Assembly: GCA_020849725.1 (NCBI GenBank)
Contig: JADLAZ010000268.1
Coordinates: forward strand, 1 to 20,366
DNA from: Chloroflexota bacterium
GTDB lineage: Bacteria; Chloroflexota; Chloroflexia; Thermomicrobiales; JADLAZ01
Reading direction: 5' to 3'
Length of the DNA stretch: 20,366 nt
The notes beneath the pieces were generated by a model that was not told where the DNA came from, did not search any database, and worked only from the letters and a program-made list of their open reading frames with translations. Both the position numbers and the translations under genes were made by a program. Shown here in pieces: positions 1 to 9,546 of the stretch. Each line of letters starts with the position of its first letter. Positions within the stretch are counted from its first letter, which is position 1.

Positions 1-1004
1 CGGCTCCCGTCCGTCAGCAGTCCGACGGCGTCGTCCAGGCGCGCGGCGATCTGCTCGACCGTCAGCAGCCGCAGCCGCGCCGCCGCCAGCTCGAGCGCCA
101 GCGGGATGCCGTCCAGCCGCCGGCAGATGTCGGCCACCACCGCCGCGTTTTCCGGCGCGAGGGCGAAGCCGGGACGGGCGAACCTGGCGCGCTCGACGAA
201 CAGGCGCAGCGCCGGGACATCCACCAGCTCGGCCGGTGTCAGCGAGCGCTCGGGCGGGATGGCCAGCGATGGCGCCCGCCAGGTCAGCTCGCCGCCGATC
301 GCCAGCGGCTCCCGGCTGGTGGCCAGCACCCAGAGCGTGGGGCAGTTCAGCAGCGCTTCGACCAGCCGGGCGCAGGCGTCGATGAGGTGCTCGCAGTTGT
401 CCAGCACCAGCAGCAGCGGCCGGCGGAGCCGCAGCGCGGCGACGAGCGTCTCGATCAGGGGGCGGCCGGGTGACTCCATCACGCCGAGGGCGCGGGCGAC
501 CGCCTGCGGCACGAGCGCCGGGTCGGCCAGCGGGGCCAACTCGATCAGCCAGGTCCCGTCGGGGTATGCCGGCTGGACTGCCCGCGCCGCCGCCAGCGCC
601 AGGCGGCTCTTGCCGACGCCACCCGCGCCGGTCAGGGTCAGCAGCCGGGTCGTCGCGAGCAAGCGCCCGATCTCGACCACCTCGCGCTCGCGCCCGATGA
701 AGCTAGTGACGGCCGTTGGCAGGTTGCCCACGGCGCCGGTGTGGGCGACGGCGCGCGGGATGTTGCCGGACCGGCGCGGGACGGCCGCCTCGAAGCGGGC
801 GCGATCGGCGGCGCTCACCCGAAGCGCCGTGGCCAACTGCCGGACGGTGCGCGGGTAGGGCAGCCGCCGCTCGCCCCGCTCCAAATTGCTCAGGCCGCGC
901 ACGCTCAGGCCGGCCCGCTCGGCCAGCACCGCCTGAGTGAGGCCGGCGCTCAATCGGAAGGAGCGCAGGAGCGCGCCAAAAGTGGGGGCGGGGTCGGGTG
1001 TCAT
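1..1004 (-). CDS. XRE-type HTH / NB-ARC ATPase regulator (partial, C-terminus beyond window)
   Basis: Minus-strand reading frame open from an ATG at 1004 to the window edge (334 codons seen). Residues about 8-75 form a helix-turn-helix of the XRE type (LRSFRLSAGLTQAVLAERAG, then SNLERGERR). A STAND/NB-ARC-like P-loop ATPase follows: FIGRERE near 102, Walker A GAGGVGKS at 127-133, Walker B LLLVLDNCEH at 197-206, TSREPL near 229-234 and a GIPLALELAAARL motif at 299-311. Proteins of this layout usually continue into a long TPR or AfsR/LuxR-type C-terminal region and act as ATP-dependent transcription regulators. That part is not visible, and the target is unknown. It is divergent from the sirC-hemA block across a 368-bp gap. 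The family call is firm; the ligand and regulon cannot be read from sequence. Confidence 0.88.
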   Translation of the reverse strand, partial: MTPDPAPTFGALLRSFRLSAGLTQAVLAERAGLSVRGLSNLERGERRLPYPRTVRQLATALRVSAADRARFEAAVPRRSGNIPRAVAHTGAVGNLPTAVTSFIGREREVVEIGRLLATTRLLTLTGAGGVGKSRLALAAARAVQPAYPDGTWLIELAPLADPALVPQAVARALGVMESPGRPLIETLVAALRLRRPLLLVLDNCEHLIDACARLVEALLNCPTLWVLATSREPLAIGGELTWRAPSLAIPPERSLTPAELVDVPALRLFVERARFARPGFALAPENAAVVADICRRLDGIPLALELAAARLRLLTVEQIAARLDDAVGLLTDGS

Positions 1005-1372
1005 GACAGATGCCTGTCCACGCGCCGACCGTCGGCAGCATCACATGTGGGTGCGTCTCGCCAAGCATACCACACGCCTCCTGCCCGGCAGTCAGGCGCG
1101 CAGCACCCGCCGGCTGGCCAGCTGCGCCGGTGCAGTGATGGCCCGCCGGCACGCCAGTGTGCTGGTGAGTGGGTGGGCGAATGTGCCGCCCATAGACATG
1201 AGGTTCGTTGTCGGCAGCACCGTCTACGACGGCTCGCGGCTCGCCTGCTGATGGTAGACAGTGCCGGCCAGGTCGGGCCGCCGAACCGTGGCCACACCGC
1301 CCCGGCCCCGGTGGGCTATACTTGCGGCCGGCGGCGGATCGGCCCGCCGGTCCAGGTGGGAGGGTACGCCCC
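1005..1372. other. Divergent intergenic region, no gene seen
   Basis: This 368-bp gap lies between the divergent NB-ARC regulator and the sirC gene. Frames crossing it on either strand look like GC-rich noise: no family motifs, and they run into the flanking genes in the wrong frame. It holds a TATACT hexamer at 1317-1322 (+), a plausible -10 for sirC with no good -35. A TATGCT hexamer on the minus strand (1064-1069) could serve the regulator. No terminator or RNA motif was recognised. Confidence 0.6.
1317..1322 (+). promoter_or_regulatory. Candidate -10 box (TATACT) for sirC-hemA
   Basis: TATACT about 50 bp upstream of the sirC ATG. No convincing -35 hexamer is visible 16-18 bp further upstream. 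The same hexamer precedes other genes here (tRNA-Leu, the NrfD gene, the CorC gene), which raises its credibility a little. Confidence 0.35.
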
Positions 1373-2035
1373 ATGACTCAGACGCCGCGCTACCCGGTGG
1401 CGCTGGCGGTGGCTGGCCGGCGCTGCGTCGTCGTCGGCGGCGGGGTGGTGGCCGCGCGCAAGGTCACGGCACTGCTGGCGGCGAGCGCCAGCGTGCACGT
1501 CGTCAGCCCGGCGCCGTGCCCGGCACTGGTGGCGGCAGCCGAGCGCGGCGACATCACGATCACCCAGCGCGCCTACCAGACGGGCGACCTCACGGGAGCG
1601 TTCCTAGCGATCGCGGCGACCGATCAACGCGCCGTCAACGCGGCGGTGGCGGCCGACGCGCGCGCGGACGGGACGCTGGTGACGGTCTGCGACGATGCGG
1701 CGGCCAGCGACGTGATCGGCATGGCGACGGTGCGCCGCGGCGAGCTGACAGTCGGCATCGCCACCGAGGGCAAGAGTCCGGCGCTGGCGCGGCTGGTGCG
1801 CGAGGAGATCGAGGCGCTGCTGACGCCGGAGTACGCGGATCTGCTGGCGCTGGTGGCGTCCGAGCGCCGGGCCGGGCAAGCGGCGGGTCGAACGATCTCG
1901 CCGGCGCGCTGGCGGGCGGCGGTAACGCCAGAGCTGCTGGCGCTGCTGCGCGATGGCCAGCGGACGACAGCCGCGGCTCGCCTGCGGGAAGCGCTGGGCC
2001 TGACGCCAGCGGAGGCGACTGTCGCCGGCGGCTGA
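1373..2035 (+). CDS. Precorrin-2 dehydrogenase / sirohydrochlorin ferrochelatase-type (siroheme synthase N-domain)
   Basis: A 220-residue protein of the Met8p/CysG N-terminal/SirC family, which oxidises precorrin-2 to sirohydrochlorin with NAD+ on the way to siroheme; some members also chelate iron. The Rossmann nucleotide motif VVGGGVVAARK lies at 20-30, ATDQRAVN at 82-89, the likely catalytic Asp in VTVCDD at 103-108 and the family motif GKSPALARLVREE at 133-145, with Ser135 aligning to the CysG phosphoserine. The CysG methyltransferase domain is absent, so this is the stand-alone type. ATG 1373 is preferred over longer in-frame starts because GTGGGAGGG lies about 9 bases upstream and the family begins there. 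hemA follows after 62 bp on the same strand, a common siroheme/heme pairing. Confidence 0.94.
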   Translation: MTQTPRYPVALAVAGRRCVVVGGGVVAARKVTALLAASASVHVVSPAPCPALVAAAERGDITITQRAYQTGDLTGAFLAIAATDQRAVNAAVAADARADGTLVTVCDDAAASDVIGMATVRRGELTVGIATEGKSPALARLVREEIEALLTPEYADLLALVASERRAGQAAGRTISPARWRAAVTPELLALLRDGQRTTAAARLREALGLTPAEATVAGG

Positions 2036-2097
2036 GCCGGCCCAGCGGGCGGTGATGGAGTCGGGGTGGCGCGGCGGCGCGCCCGCGAGGGAGCGAG

Positions 2098-3369
2098 ATG
2101 CATCTGCTGGTCATCGGTGTGAACCACACGACAGCGACGCTCGACATCCGCGGCCGGCTGTCGCTGGCCGGTGCGGCGCTGGCGCCGGCGCTGGCGGCGC
2201 TGCGCGAGCACGCTCGTGAAGGGGCGATCCTCTCGACGTGCAACCGGACTGAGGTCTATGCGCTCGCTGGCCATCAAGACGTTGGCGCTCATGAGGTGCT
2301 GCGCTTCCTGTCCGAGCAGAGCGGCGTGCCGCTGCCGGAGCTGGAGTCGCACCTGTACGCCCACCACCAGGCCGACGCGGCGCGGCACCTGTGCCGGGTG
2401 GCGGCCGGTCTGGACTCAATGATCCTCGGCGAGCCGCAAGTCCTGGGGCAGGTCGTGACAGCGCACGAGGCGGCGCTGGCGCGCGGCGCTGCCGGGCCGG
2501 TGCTGGCGCACCTGTTCCGGACAGCGATCGAGGCCGGCAAGAGCGCCCGCACCGACACGGCCATCGCCCGCAACGCCGTCTCGATCGGCCACGCCGCTGT
2601 CGAGCTGGCGCGGGGCATCTTCGGGAGCCTGCGCGGGCGACCGGTGCTGGTCGTCGGACTGGGCGAGATCGGCGTCGACGCTGCGCGCAACCTGGCCGAC
2701 CACGGCGCGGCCGTGACGGTCGTCAACCGCACACCCGAGCGCGCCGCTGCCTGGGCAGTCGCCAATGGTGCGATCGCCCGGCCGTGGGCGGCGCTGCCGG
2801 CGGCGCTGGCGGCGGCTGACATCGTGCTGAGCGGCACAGCCGCGCCGACGCCGGTCATCGCGGCCGGCATGGTCGAGGCAGCGCAGCGGGCGCGCGGTGG
2901 CCGGCCGCTGCTGCTGATCGATCAGGCGGTGCCGCGCGACATCGAGGCCGCCGCCGGCCGACTGGCCAATGTCTTCCTCTACGATATGGACGGTCTGCAG
3001 GCGATCTGCCAGGCCAATATGGTCGAGCGCGGGCGCGAGATCGACAAGGTCGACGCCATCGTCGCCGGTGCGGTCGACCGCTTCATGACCTGGCTAGAGG
3101 AGCGGCAGGTAGCGCCGACGATCGCGGCGCTGCGCGAGCAGGCCGAGCGCATCCGGCAGAGCGAGCTAGAGAAGGCGTTGAGCCGGCTGTCGCACCTGTC
3201 CGAGCGCGAGCGCAACACCGTCATCGCCCTGAGCCACGGCATCGTCAACAAGCTGCTGCACACGCCATCGACGCGCCTGAAGCACACCGCCGGCCGGAGC
3301 CATGCCCACGCGCTGCGCGAGCTGTTCGCGCTGACCGATGAGCGGGACGCCGTCGCTCAGGAACCGTGA
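2098..3369 (+). CDS. hemA: Glutamyl-tRNA reductase
   Basis: A 423-residue NADPH-dependent glutamyl-tRNA reductase. It converts glutamyl-tRNA(Glu) to glutamate-1-semialdehyde, the first committed step of C5-pathway tetrapyrrole synthesis. The N-terminal catalytic domain has MHLLVIGVNH and the nucleophile Cys48 in STCNRTEVYA. The signature LDSMILGEPQVLGQV is at 105-119, the NADPH-binding VVGLGEIG at 185-192 and VNRTPERA at 209-216. The C-terminal part is the long helical dimerisation domain, ending in LKHTAGRSHAHALRELF. Length is normal and no key residue is missing. ATG 2098 has GAGGGAGCGAG just upstream. It probably shares a transcript with the precorrin-2 dehydrogenase 62 bp upstream, linking siroheme and heme supply. 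Confidence 0.98.
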   Translation: MHLLVIGVNHTTATLDIRGRLSLAGAALAPALAALREHAREGAILSTCNRTEVYALAGHQDVGAHEVLRFLSEQSGVPLPELESHLYAHHQADAARHLCRVAAGLDSMILGEPQVLGQVVTAHEAALARGAAGPVLAHLFRTAIEAGKSARTDTAIARNAVSIGHAAVELARGIFGSLRGRPVLVVGLGEIGVDAARNLADHGAAVTVVNRTPERAAAWAVANGAIARPWAALPAALAAADIVLSGTAAPTPVIAAGMVEAAQRARGGRPLLLIDQAVPRDIEAAAGRLANVFLYDMDGLQAICQANMVERGREIDKVDAIVAGAVDRFMTWLEERQVAPTIAALREQAERIRQSELEKALSRLSHLSERERNTVIALSHGIVNKLLHTPSTRLKHTAGRSHAHALRELFALTDERDAVAQEP

Positions 3370-3394
3370 ATCGAAGCACTCCACCGTTCAAAGG

Positions 3395-3400
3395 TATGAT
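3395..3400 (+). promoter_or_regulatory. Candidate -10 box (TATGAT) before ccsA-like gene
   Basis: TATGAT lies 25 bp after the hemA stop, in the 218-bp gap before the CcsA-like gene. No clear -35 is present. It could give the downstream gene its own promoter; evidence is only the hexamer and its position. Confidence 0.25.
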
Positions 3401-3587
3401 AGCTCGGCGCGGCCGCGCGACCGCTGATCAGCTACCCCGCGCGCGGCGTGGCCGACCTGCAAGAAGCGGTCGCCAGGACTCCGGGCCCAAGCGCCCGCGA
3501 ACTGGAACAGTTCATTTCTTCTAGGCGCCCGTACATGCCCGGCTCGGTGCGCACTGTGGCCGATGCGAGTGGTGGGATAGTGACAGG

Positions 3588-4418
3588 ATGGAGACAGCCA
3601 GCAGTCTGTTTCTGGGCAGCACCGTCACGGCCTATGGCCTGAGTACCTGGCTCTACCGCCGGTCGCTGGCGTTGCCGGGCGGGCGGGAAGCAGGCTGGGC
3701 GCGGCAGGCGCTGCTGCTGGGCATAGCGGTGCACACGGTGCTGTTCGCCGGGCGCTGGCTGTGGACCGGGCTGCCGCCGGTGGGTGACCTGTTCGGGCTG
3801 CTGCTGCTGTACGGCTGGCTGCTGGTGCTGGGGTATCTGCTGATCGACGGGTTGTGGCGCCTGTCGGGGCTGGCGGCCTATCTGCTGCCGCTGGCGACGG
3901 GCGTGCTGCTGCTAGCCTTCGCCGCGCCGCGGGCGCCGCGCCCACTGCCGGAGGCGCTGTGGAGCGGTTGGCTGCCGGTCCATGCTGGCTCGGCGCTGGC
4001 AGCCTACGCCTGCTTCACACTGGCGGCGCTGCTGGCGCTGCTGACGCTGGCCCAGGAGCAGCGGCTGCGCCGGCCGACGCCGTCGCGGCTGCTGGCCGCG
4101 CTGCCGCCGCTAGCCCAGGCGCAGACAGCCGCGCATCGGTGCGTGCTGCTCGGTTACCCGCTGATCACGCTGGCGCTGTGCTCGGGCGCGGTCTGGGCGC
4201 AGCAGGTGTGGGGCACACCGTGGAGCTGGGACCCGAAGCAGACGATGGCGCTGCTGACCTGGCTGGTCTACACGCTCTACCTGCGGCTGCGTGGCACGCC
4301 ACGTTGGGCGGGGCGGCCCAGCGCCTGGCTGCTGGTCGGTGGCTTCGGCTGCGTGCTGATCACGTTCGTTGGCGTCAGCGCCGCTGGCCTGACCGTTCAC
4401 GACTTCGCCGGCCGATAG
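3588..4418 (+). CDS. CcsA/ResC-type cytochrome c biogenesis membrane protein (HemX possible)
   Basis: A 276-residue integral membrane protein with about eight hydrophobic segments (roughly 5-23, 38-59, 65-90, 92-113, 129-157, 182-208, 219-237, 246-268). The tryptophan-rich heme-handling WWD signature is WGTPWSWDPKQ at 208-218. Candidate heme histidines are His49, His132 and His271, the last in a C-terminal VSAAGLTVHDF that resembles the usual VNxxGLHSY. In this family the protein presents heme for covalent attachment to apocytochrome c (system II, with CcsB/ResB). The partner is not in the window. Position after hemA recalls Firmicute hemX, a homologous family of the same size whose member supports glutamyl-tRNA reductase. 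The well-kept WWD motif favours the cytochrome c role, but HemX is not excluded. The ATG at 3588 is the first plausible start; its Shine-Dalgarno is weak. Confidence 0.83.
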   Translation: METASSLFLGSTVTAYGLSTWLYRRSLALPGGREAGWARQALLLGIAVHTVLFAGRWLWTGLPPVGDLFGLLLLYGWLLVLGYLLIDGLWRLSGLAAYLLPLATGVLLLAFAAPRAPRPLPEALWSGWLPVHAGSALAAYACFTLAALLALLTLAQEQRLRRPTPSRLLAALPPLAQAQTAAHRCVLLGYPLITLALCSGAVWAQQVWGTPWSWDPKQTMALLTWLVYTLYLRLRGTPRWAGRPSAWLLVGGFGCVLITFVGVSAAGLTVHDFAGR

Positions 4419-4472
4419 CGCGCACGATGGCGGCGGCACACCACTGGCGAGCGCGCCACCGCGCCGATCTGG

Positions 4473-5378
4473 TCAGGGACCGGGCTTGCGAACACCAAGC
4501 TTCGACAGGTCGATGCCGATCGGAAAGGTCGCCGCGTAGCCCTGCGCAGCCTGCGTCGTCGTCAGCAGCAGTTGCTGGTTGAAGATGCCGTCGTTGCTGT
4601 TGAGCCGGTCGCGCCGACCCTTGCTCGCGTACGGCGCCTGGGTGAAGACCTGGTCGGAGAGCGCGTCGTCGAAGAAGAGTTGCGAGGTGAAGTCGGTGGT
4701 CGCCGTTGGGCGCACCTTGAAGTGGATGTGGATGGCCCGGCCCCGGTACCAACCGGGGTAGATCGTTGTGAAGGTCGCCATCCCATCCGCATTGGTCATC
4801 AGCGAGCCGCGCAGCCATTTCTGGCCGACGGTGCTGAAGTTGGGGTCAGCCACGCCAGAGTAGACACCGGCCGCATCGCAGTGCCAGATCTCGACCTCGG
4901 CGCCCGGCAGCGGCGTGCAGCCACCGGCCGCTACCTGAAGGACATGGAAGGTCAGCACGAGTGGCGCGCCGTCCTTGACGACACCGCTGCCGGGGTCGGA
5001 GCGGATGTCGGCGCGCACCAGGTCCACATCGACATAGTATGGCCCTTCCGTCACCTGGGGCCGAACGACGCAGGCCGGCACGGCCATGCTAGCCGCGCCG
5101 GCCTGGGTAGCGATAGCGGTCGGATTGGCTCGGGTCGCGGCGGCAGTGGCCGGCCGAGTGCTGATGGCAGGCGTATTCGCTGTCCCGGTCGTACTCATCG
5201 GCGTGGCGGTCAGTGATGCCGCCGGTGGCGGTGTAGTGGTCGGTGCCGGTGGCGGCGTGGCGGTCGGCGCCGGTGGCGCTGCGCAGGCGGCGAGCAGGGC
5301 CGCACCACCAGCGCCCACCAGCGCCACCACCTCACGCCGGCTGAGGATGCGTCCGATCGGCAGGTCATCGTTGTCCAC
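4473..5378 (-). CDS. Exported intradiol ring-cleavage dioxygenase-like lipoprotein
   Basis: A 301-residue protein with a twin-arginine-like signal (SRREVV at 13-18), a hydrophobic stretch and lipobox LAAC ending at Cys32. A Pro/Thr/Ala-rich linker of about 65 residues follows, then a domain matching intradiol (catechol/protocatechuate-type) dioxygenases: TEGPYYVD at 110-117, ADIRSD at 123-128, EIWHCDAAGVYSG at 163-175 and YPGWYRGRAIHIHFKV at 207-222. Candidate non-heme Fe(III) ligands are Tyr173, Tyr207 or Tyr211, His217 and His219, so the active site looks complete. Secreted relatives are common in Actinobacteria and Chloroflexota, usually with unknown substrate (possibly plant- or lignin-derived aromatics). 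It is convergent with the CcsA-like gene (54 bp apart) and not in a visible catabolic operon. Function beyond the fold is inferred. Confidence 0.86.
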   Translation of the reverse strand: MDNDDLPIGRILSRREVVALVGAGGAALLAACAAPPAPTATPPPAPTTTPPPAASLTATPMSTTGTANTPAISTRPATAAATRANPTAIATQAGAASMAVPACVVRPQVTEGPYYVDVDLVRADIRSDPGSGVVKDGAPLVLTFHVLQVAAGGCTPLPGAEVEIWHCDAAGVYSGVADPNFSTVGQKWLRGSLMTNADGMATFTTIYPGWYRGRAIHIHFKVRPTATTDFTSQLFFDDALSDQVFTQAPYASKGRRDRLNSNDGIFNQQLLLTTTQAAQGYAATFPIGIDLSKLGVRKPGP

Positions 5379-5686
5379 CAGTGACCTCCGCGCGTGTCAC
5401 CCGTTCAGGCGGCTGAGCCGCTCCCGCGACCCACGATGGCGCGGCCGGCGCCGCGTGATCGGCATCGGCTCACCCGTCACCTAGAATACGGCCGGTTGCG
5501 CGAGCCGGGTTCAAGCGCCGTGATGGTGCGTTGACGGCGGGCCAGGCCGGTGGGCCACGCCGGCACGCACCATCGGCCGGTCGCTGCAGCCAGGGGGAGC
5601 GGCCCGGGAGGCGCCGTACCGGTGGTGACGATGCGGTAGGATGGGCGCAGGTCGCGCACGCACCAGTGACGGAGTGGGAGGCGCCG
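5379..5686. other. Divergent intergenic region, no gene seen
   Basis: This 308-bp region lies between the divergent intradiol-dioxygenase lipoprotein and the APC permease. It contains a GC-rich palindrome (GCGGCTGAGCCGC near 5407-5419). A minus-strand TATTCT at 5483-5488 could be a -10 for the lipoprotein gene. A plus-strand TAGGAT at 5637-5642, 45 bp before the permease ATG, could serve the permease. No strong -35 elements were found. The permease frame extends upstream to 5531, but that extension is arginine/glycine-rich with no family resemblance. Confidence 0.5.
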
Positions 5687-7630
<1,944 letters not shown>

Positions 7631-7755
7631 CACCGCGCCCGGCGCGCCCAACCAGGCTGTCGGGCGGACGAGCCGGCGCCGTCATTTGCCAGCCGGCATG
7701 ACAAGAGCCAGACCGGCGCCGCTGCAACGGTGTGTTGGTGGATCCTCCGTGATCG

Positions 7756-7838
7756 TGCCGAAGGGGGGACTCGAACCCCCATGAGGTCGCCCTCAACGGT
7801 TTTTGAGACCGCCGCGTCTGCCGTTCCGCCACTTCGGC
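7756..7838 (-). tRNA. tRNA-Leu (anticodon CAA)
   Basis: A class II tRNA read on the minus strand. The 7-bp acceptor stem is GCCGAAG/CTTCGGC with discriminator A. The D-arm (TGGCGGAACGGCAGACGC) is typical of tRNA-Leu. The anticodon stem GCGGT/ACCGT encloses loop CTCAAAA, giving anticodon CAA (reads UUG). There is a long variable arm (TTGAGGGCGACCTCA), and the T-arm is GGGGG TTCGAGT CCCCC. The 3' CCA is not encoded. Length is 83 nt. Confidence 0.96.
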
Positions 7839-7902
7839 CAGAGCCTGCCGGGGCTGACGGCGACCTTGCCGCTGTCAACACCCACGCCAGCCTGCACACC
7901 GC

Positions 7903-7908
7903 AGTATA
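7903..7908 (-). promoter_or_regulatory. Candidate -10 box (TATACT) for tRNA-Leu
   Basis: Minus-strand TATACT about 65 bp upstream of the tRNA 5' end; the -35 is weak. Identical to hexamers found upstream of other genes in the window. Confidence 0.35.
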
Positions 7909-8031
7909 CCGAACCCCGATCGGGCCGGCACATCGGCAATGTTCCGATATGTGGCGCCTGCCGCCTGGATCACCGAACCGGCCGGGGCCAGGCCACCCGC
8001 GCCCCGACCGGCCACGTGGACGAGAGCGCGG

Positions 8032-8313
8032 CTAGGCGCCCTTGACCGCACCCGATAGCTTGGTGCCAGGGCTGAAGCCGATGCGCTTGCCGGCGGCGAT
8101 CTTCATCGGCGCACCCGTGGCCGGATTGCGGCCCATGCGCTCGGCCGTCTTCGTCACCTTGAAGGTGCCGAAGCCCGACAGCGTCACTGACTCGCCCTCA
8201 GCGAGGTAGTCGGTGATGGCGCTCAGCGTTGCATCGAGTGCCTTGGCCGCTTCCGTCTTGGTCAAATTGCTGTCGGCCGCGATCTTCGCCACCAAATCGG
8301 GTTTGCCCGCCAT
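8032..8313 (-). CDS. HU-family DNA-binding protein
   Basis: A 93-residue histone-like protein of the HU/IHF family, a homodimeric DNA-bending nucleoid protein. The N-terminal helical half (MAGKPDLVAKIAADSNLTK, then ALDATLSAITDYL) is followed by GESVTLSGFGTFKV and the DNA-clasping arm GRNPATGAPMKIAAGKRIGF at about 62-81, ending FSPGTKLSGAV. The arm keeps the Arg-Asn-Pro tip that intercalates between bases. The start is certain: AAAGGAGG lies 8 bases upstream of the ATG. It stands alone, with its own sigma-70-like promoter (8386-8414) and a leader of about 65 nt, as expected for an abundant protein. HU and IHF cannot be separated by sequence alone, but length and arm favour HU. Confidence 0.97.
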   Translation of the reverse strand: MAGKPDLVAKIAADSNLTKTEAAKALDATLSAITDYLAEGESVTLSGFGTFKVTKTAERMGRNPATGAPMKIAAGKRIGFSPGTKLSGAVKGA

Positions 8314-8320
8314 AGGATGC

Positions 8321-8328
8321 CCTCCTTT
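8321..8328 (-). promoter_or_regulatory. Strong Shine-Dalgarno of HU gene
   Basis: AAAGGAGG on the minus strand, the clearest ribosome-binding site in the window; it fixes the HU start. Confidence 0.85.
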
Positions 8329-8385
8329 AGTCGGCCGCTGCGCGGCCTTCCACGCCTGGCATCGCCTCAGTGCCCGGCGTAAACA

Positions 8386-8414
8386 ATCTTATCCCTCATA
8401 ACGGTGAACCTCAA
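8386..8414 (-). promoter_or_regulatory. Sigma-70-like promoter of HU gene
   Basis: Read on the minus strand: -35 TTGAGG (8409-8414), exact 17-bp spacer, -10 TAAGAT (8386-8391). This is the best-formed -35/-10 pair seen here. It predicts a transcript start near 8379 and a leader of about 65 nt before the HU ATG. Confidence 0.7.
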
Positions 8415-8477
8415 CTCAAGTTGCGCCGACTTCTGGGGGATCTTTCCCGTTCCAGCGGGCGATGACGCGTCGTTCCG

Positions 8478-9470
8478 TTACCGAGTGGCGGCTTCGGCCG
8501 CCATCACCGCCGCACCGACCACACCACTGTTGTCGCCCAGCCCGGTGCGGACGATCTCGATCTGTCCGCCCGGCACCGGCAGTGCCCCCTGGCGAGCGTT
8601 GCGACTGACCGCCTCAAAGAAGAAGTCGACCGCCTCAATCAGGCCGCCGCCGAGGATGATGCGCCGAGGATTGACCAGATTGATCGCCGAGGCCAGTCCA
8701 ATGCCCAGGTACGCGGCAGCCTCGTCGAGCACACTCATCGTCAACTCGTCGTCGGCCGCCACCGCCTGGGCGATCAGGCCGGAGCGAATGGCGGCACTGC
8801 CCACACCTGGCTCACCCCCAGCCAGCAACTCGCGCAGCACCGACGGCCGTCCGCGCTGGATCTCCCCCAGCAGCGTGCGCGTGATCGCGCTGCGCGAGGC
8901 GTAAGCCTCCAGGCAGCCGCGTTGACCGCAGCCGCAGTGGCGGCCGCCGGCATCGACGACGATGTGACCGATCTCGCCGGCCGTGCCGGTCGCGCCCCGG
9001 TAGAGCTGACCATCGATGACGAGGCCGCCGCCGATGCCGGTGCCGACGAACACGCACAGGAAATTGGCGCCGTCGCGGCCGGCGCCGAATCGTTGCTCGC
9101 CGATGGCGGCCACTTCGACGTCATTGCCGACGACAACTGGCACGCCGAAGTGGTGGCGCAACTCAGCTGCCAGCGGCAGGTTGGCGGTGTCGTAGGCCAG
9201 GTTCGGCGCGGAGATGAGTACACCGCTGGCGCGGTCGACCTGGCCGGCAGCGCCGATGCCGATGCCGGCCAGATCGCTTGCCTTGACGCGCGCCTTGGCC
9301 AGCGCGCCGTCGACAACGTCGTTGAGTCGCTCGACCAGAAAGGCCGCGCCGCGCTCGGCGCGGGTGCGCTTGCGGTCGCTGCCGATCACCTCGCCGGTCG
9401 CGGCCTTGACGACCGCCGCCATGATCTTGGTGCCACCCAGGTCGACTCCAACTGCATAGCGCGCTGGCAT
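8478..9470 (-). CDS. ROK-family sugar kinase (glucokinase-like)
   Basis: A 330-residue cytoplasmic ROK (repressor/ORF/kinase) protein without the DNA-binding N-terminus of ROK repressors, so a sugar kinase, most likely glucokinase. The ATP-phosphate motif is DLGGTK at 10-15, the catalytic pair Asn116-Asp117 lies in VVVGNDVEVAAIGE, and the second phosphate motif is VGTGIGGGLVIDG at 142-154. The sugar/zinc region is GEIGH (165-169) with CGCGQRGC, giving Zn ligands His169, Cys179, Cys181 and Cys186. The ATG at 9470 is chosen because a GGGGAGGGGGAG purine run lies just upstream and DLGG then falls at the usual distance from the N-terminus; an upstream ATG at 9494 is less likely. Exact sugar specificity (glucose, N-acetylglucosamine, mannose) is not settled by motifs. 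Confidence 0.93.
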   Translation of the reverse strand: MPARYAVGVDLGGTKIMAAVVKAATGEVIGSDRKRTRAERGAAFLVERLNDVVDGALAKARVKASDLAGIGIGAAGQVDRASGVLISAPNLAYDTANLPLAAELRHHFGVPVVVGNDVEVAAIGEQRFGAGRDGANFLCVFVGTGIGGGLVIDGQLYRGATGTAGEIGHIVVDAGGRHCGCGQRGCLEAYASRSAITRTLLGEIQRGRPSVLRELLAGGEPGVGSAAIRSGLIAQAVAADDELTMSVLDEAAAYLGIGLASAINLVNPRRIILGGGLIEAVDFFFEAVSRNARQGALPVPGGQIEIVRTGLGDNSGVVGAAVMAAEAATR

Positions 9471-9546
9471 GGCCGCTCCCCCTCCCCTGGTCATCCGCCC
9501 GCCGGCTATCCTACCATCTCCCATCGGACGGGCGACGGGGCCGCGC

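Noticed and set aside
106..858. Long plus-strand ORF of 250 codons
   Set aside because: Antisense shadow of the NB-ARC ATPase; Ser/Arg/Ala-rich with no motifs.
741..1376. Plus-strand ORF reaching into the sirC start
   Set aside because: Overlaps the ATPase gene antisense and shows no family features; GC-rich noise.
1624..2388. Minus-strand ORF of 254 codons across sirC and hemA
   Set aside because: Shadow of two clearly identified plus-strand genes.
3448..3642. Small ORF between hemA and the ccsA-like gene
   Set aside because: No Shine-Dalgarno or family resemblance, and it overlaps the start of the ccsA-like gene.
5531..5686. N-terminal 52-codon extension of the APC permease
   Set aside because: Arg/Gly-rich, contains the likely -10 region, and a good Shine-Dalgarno marks ATG 5687.
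7874..7879. Minus-strand TTGACA as the tRNA-Leu -35
   Set aside because: No -10 hexamer at 16-18 bp downstream; only GC-rich sequence.
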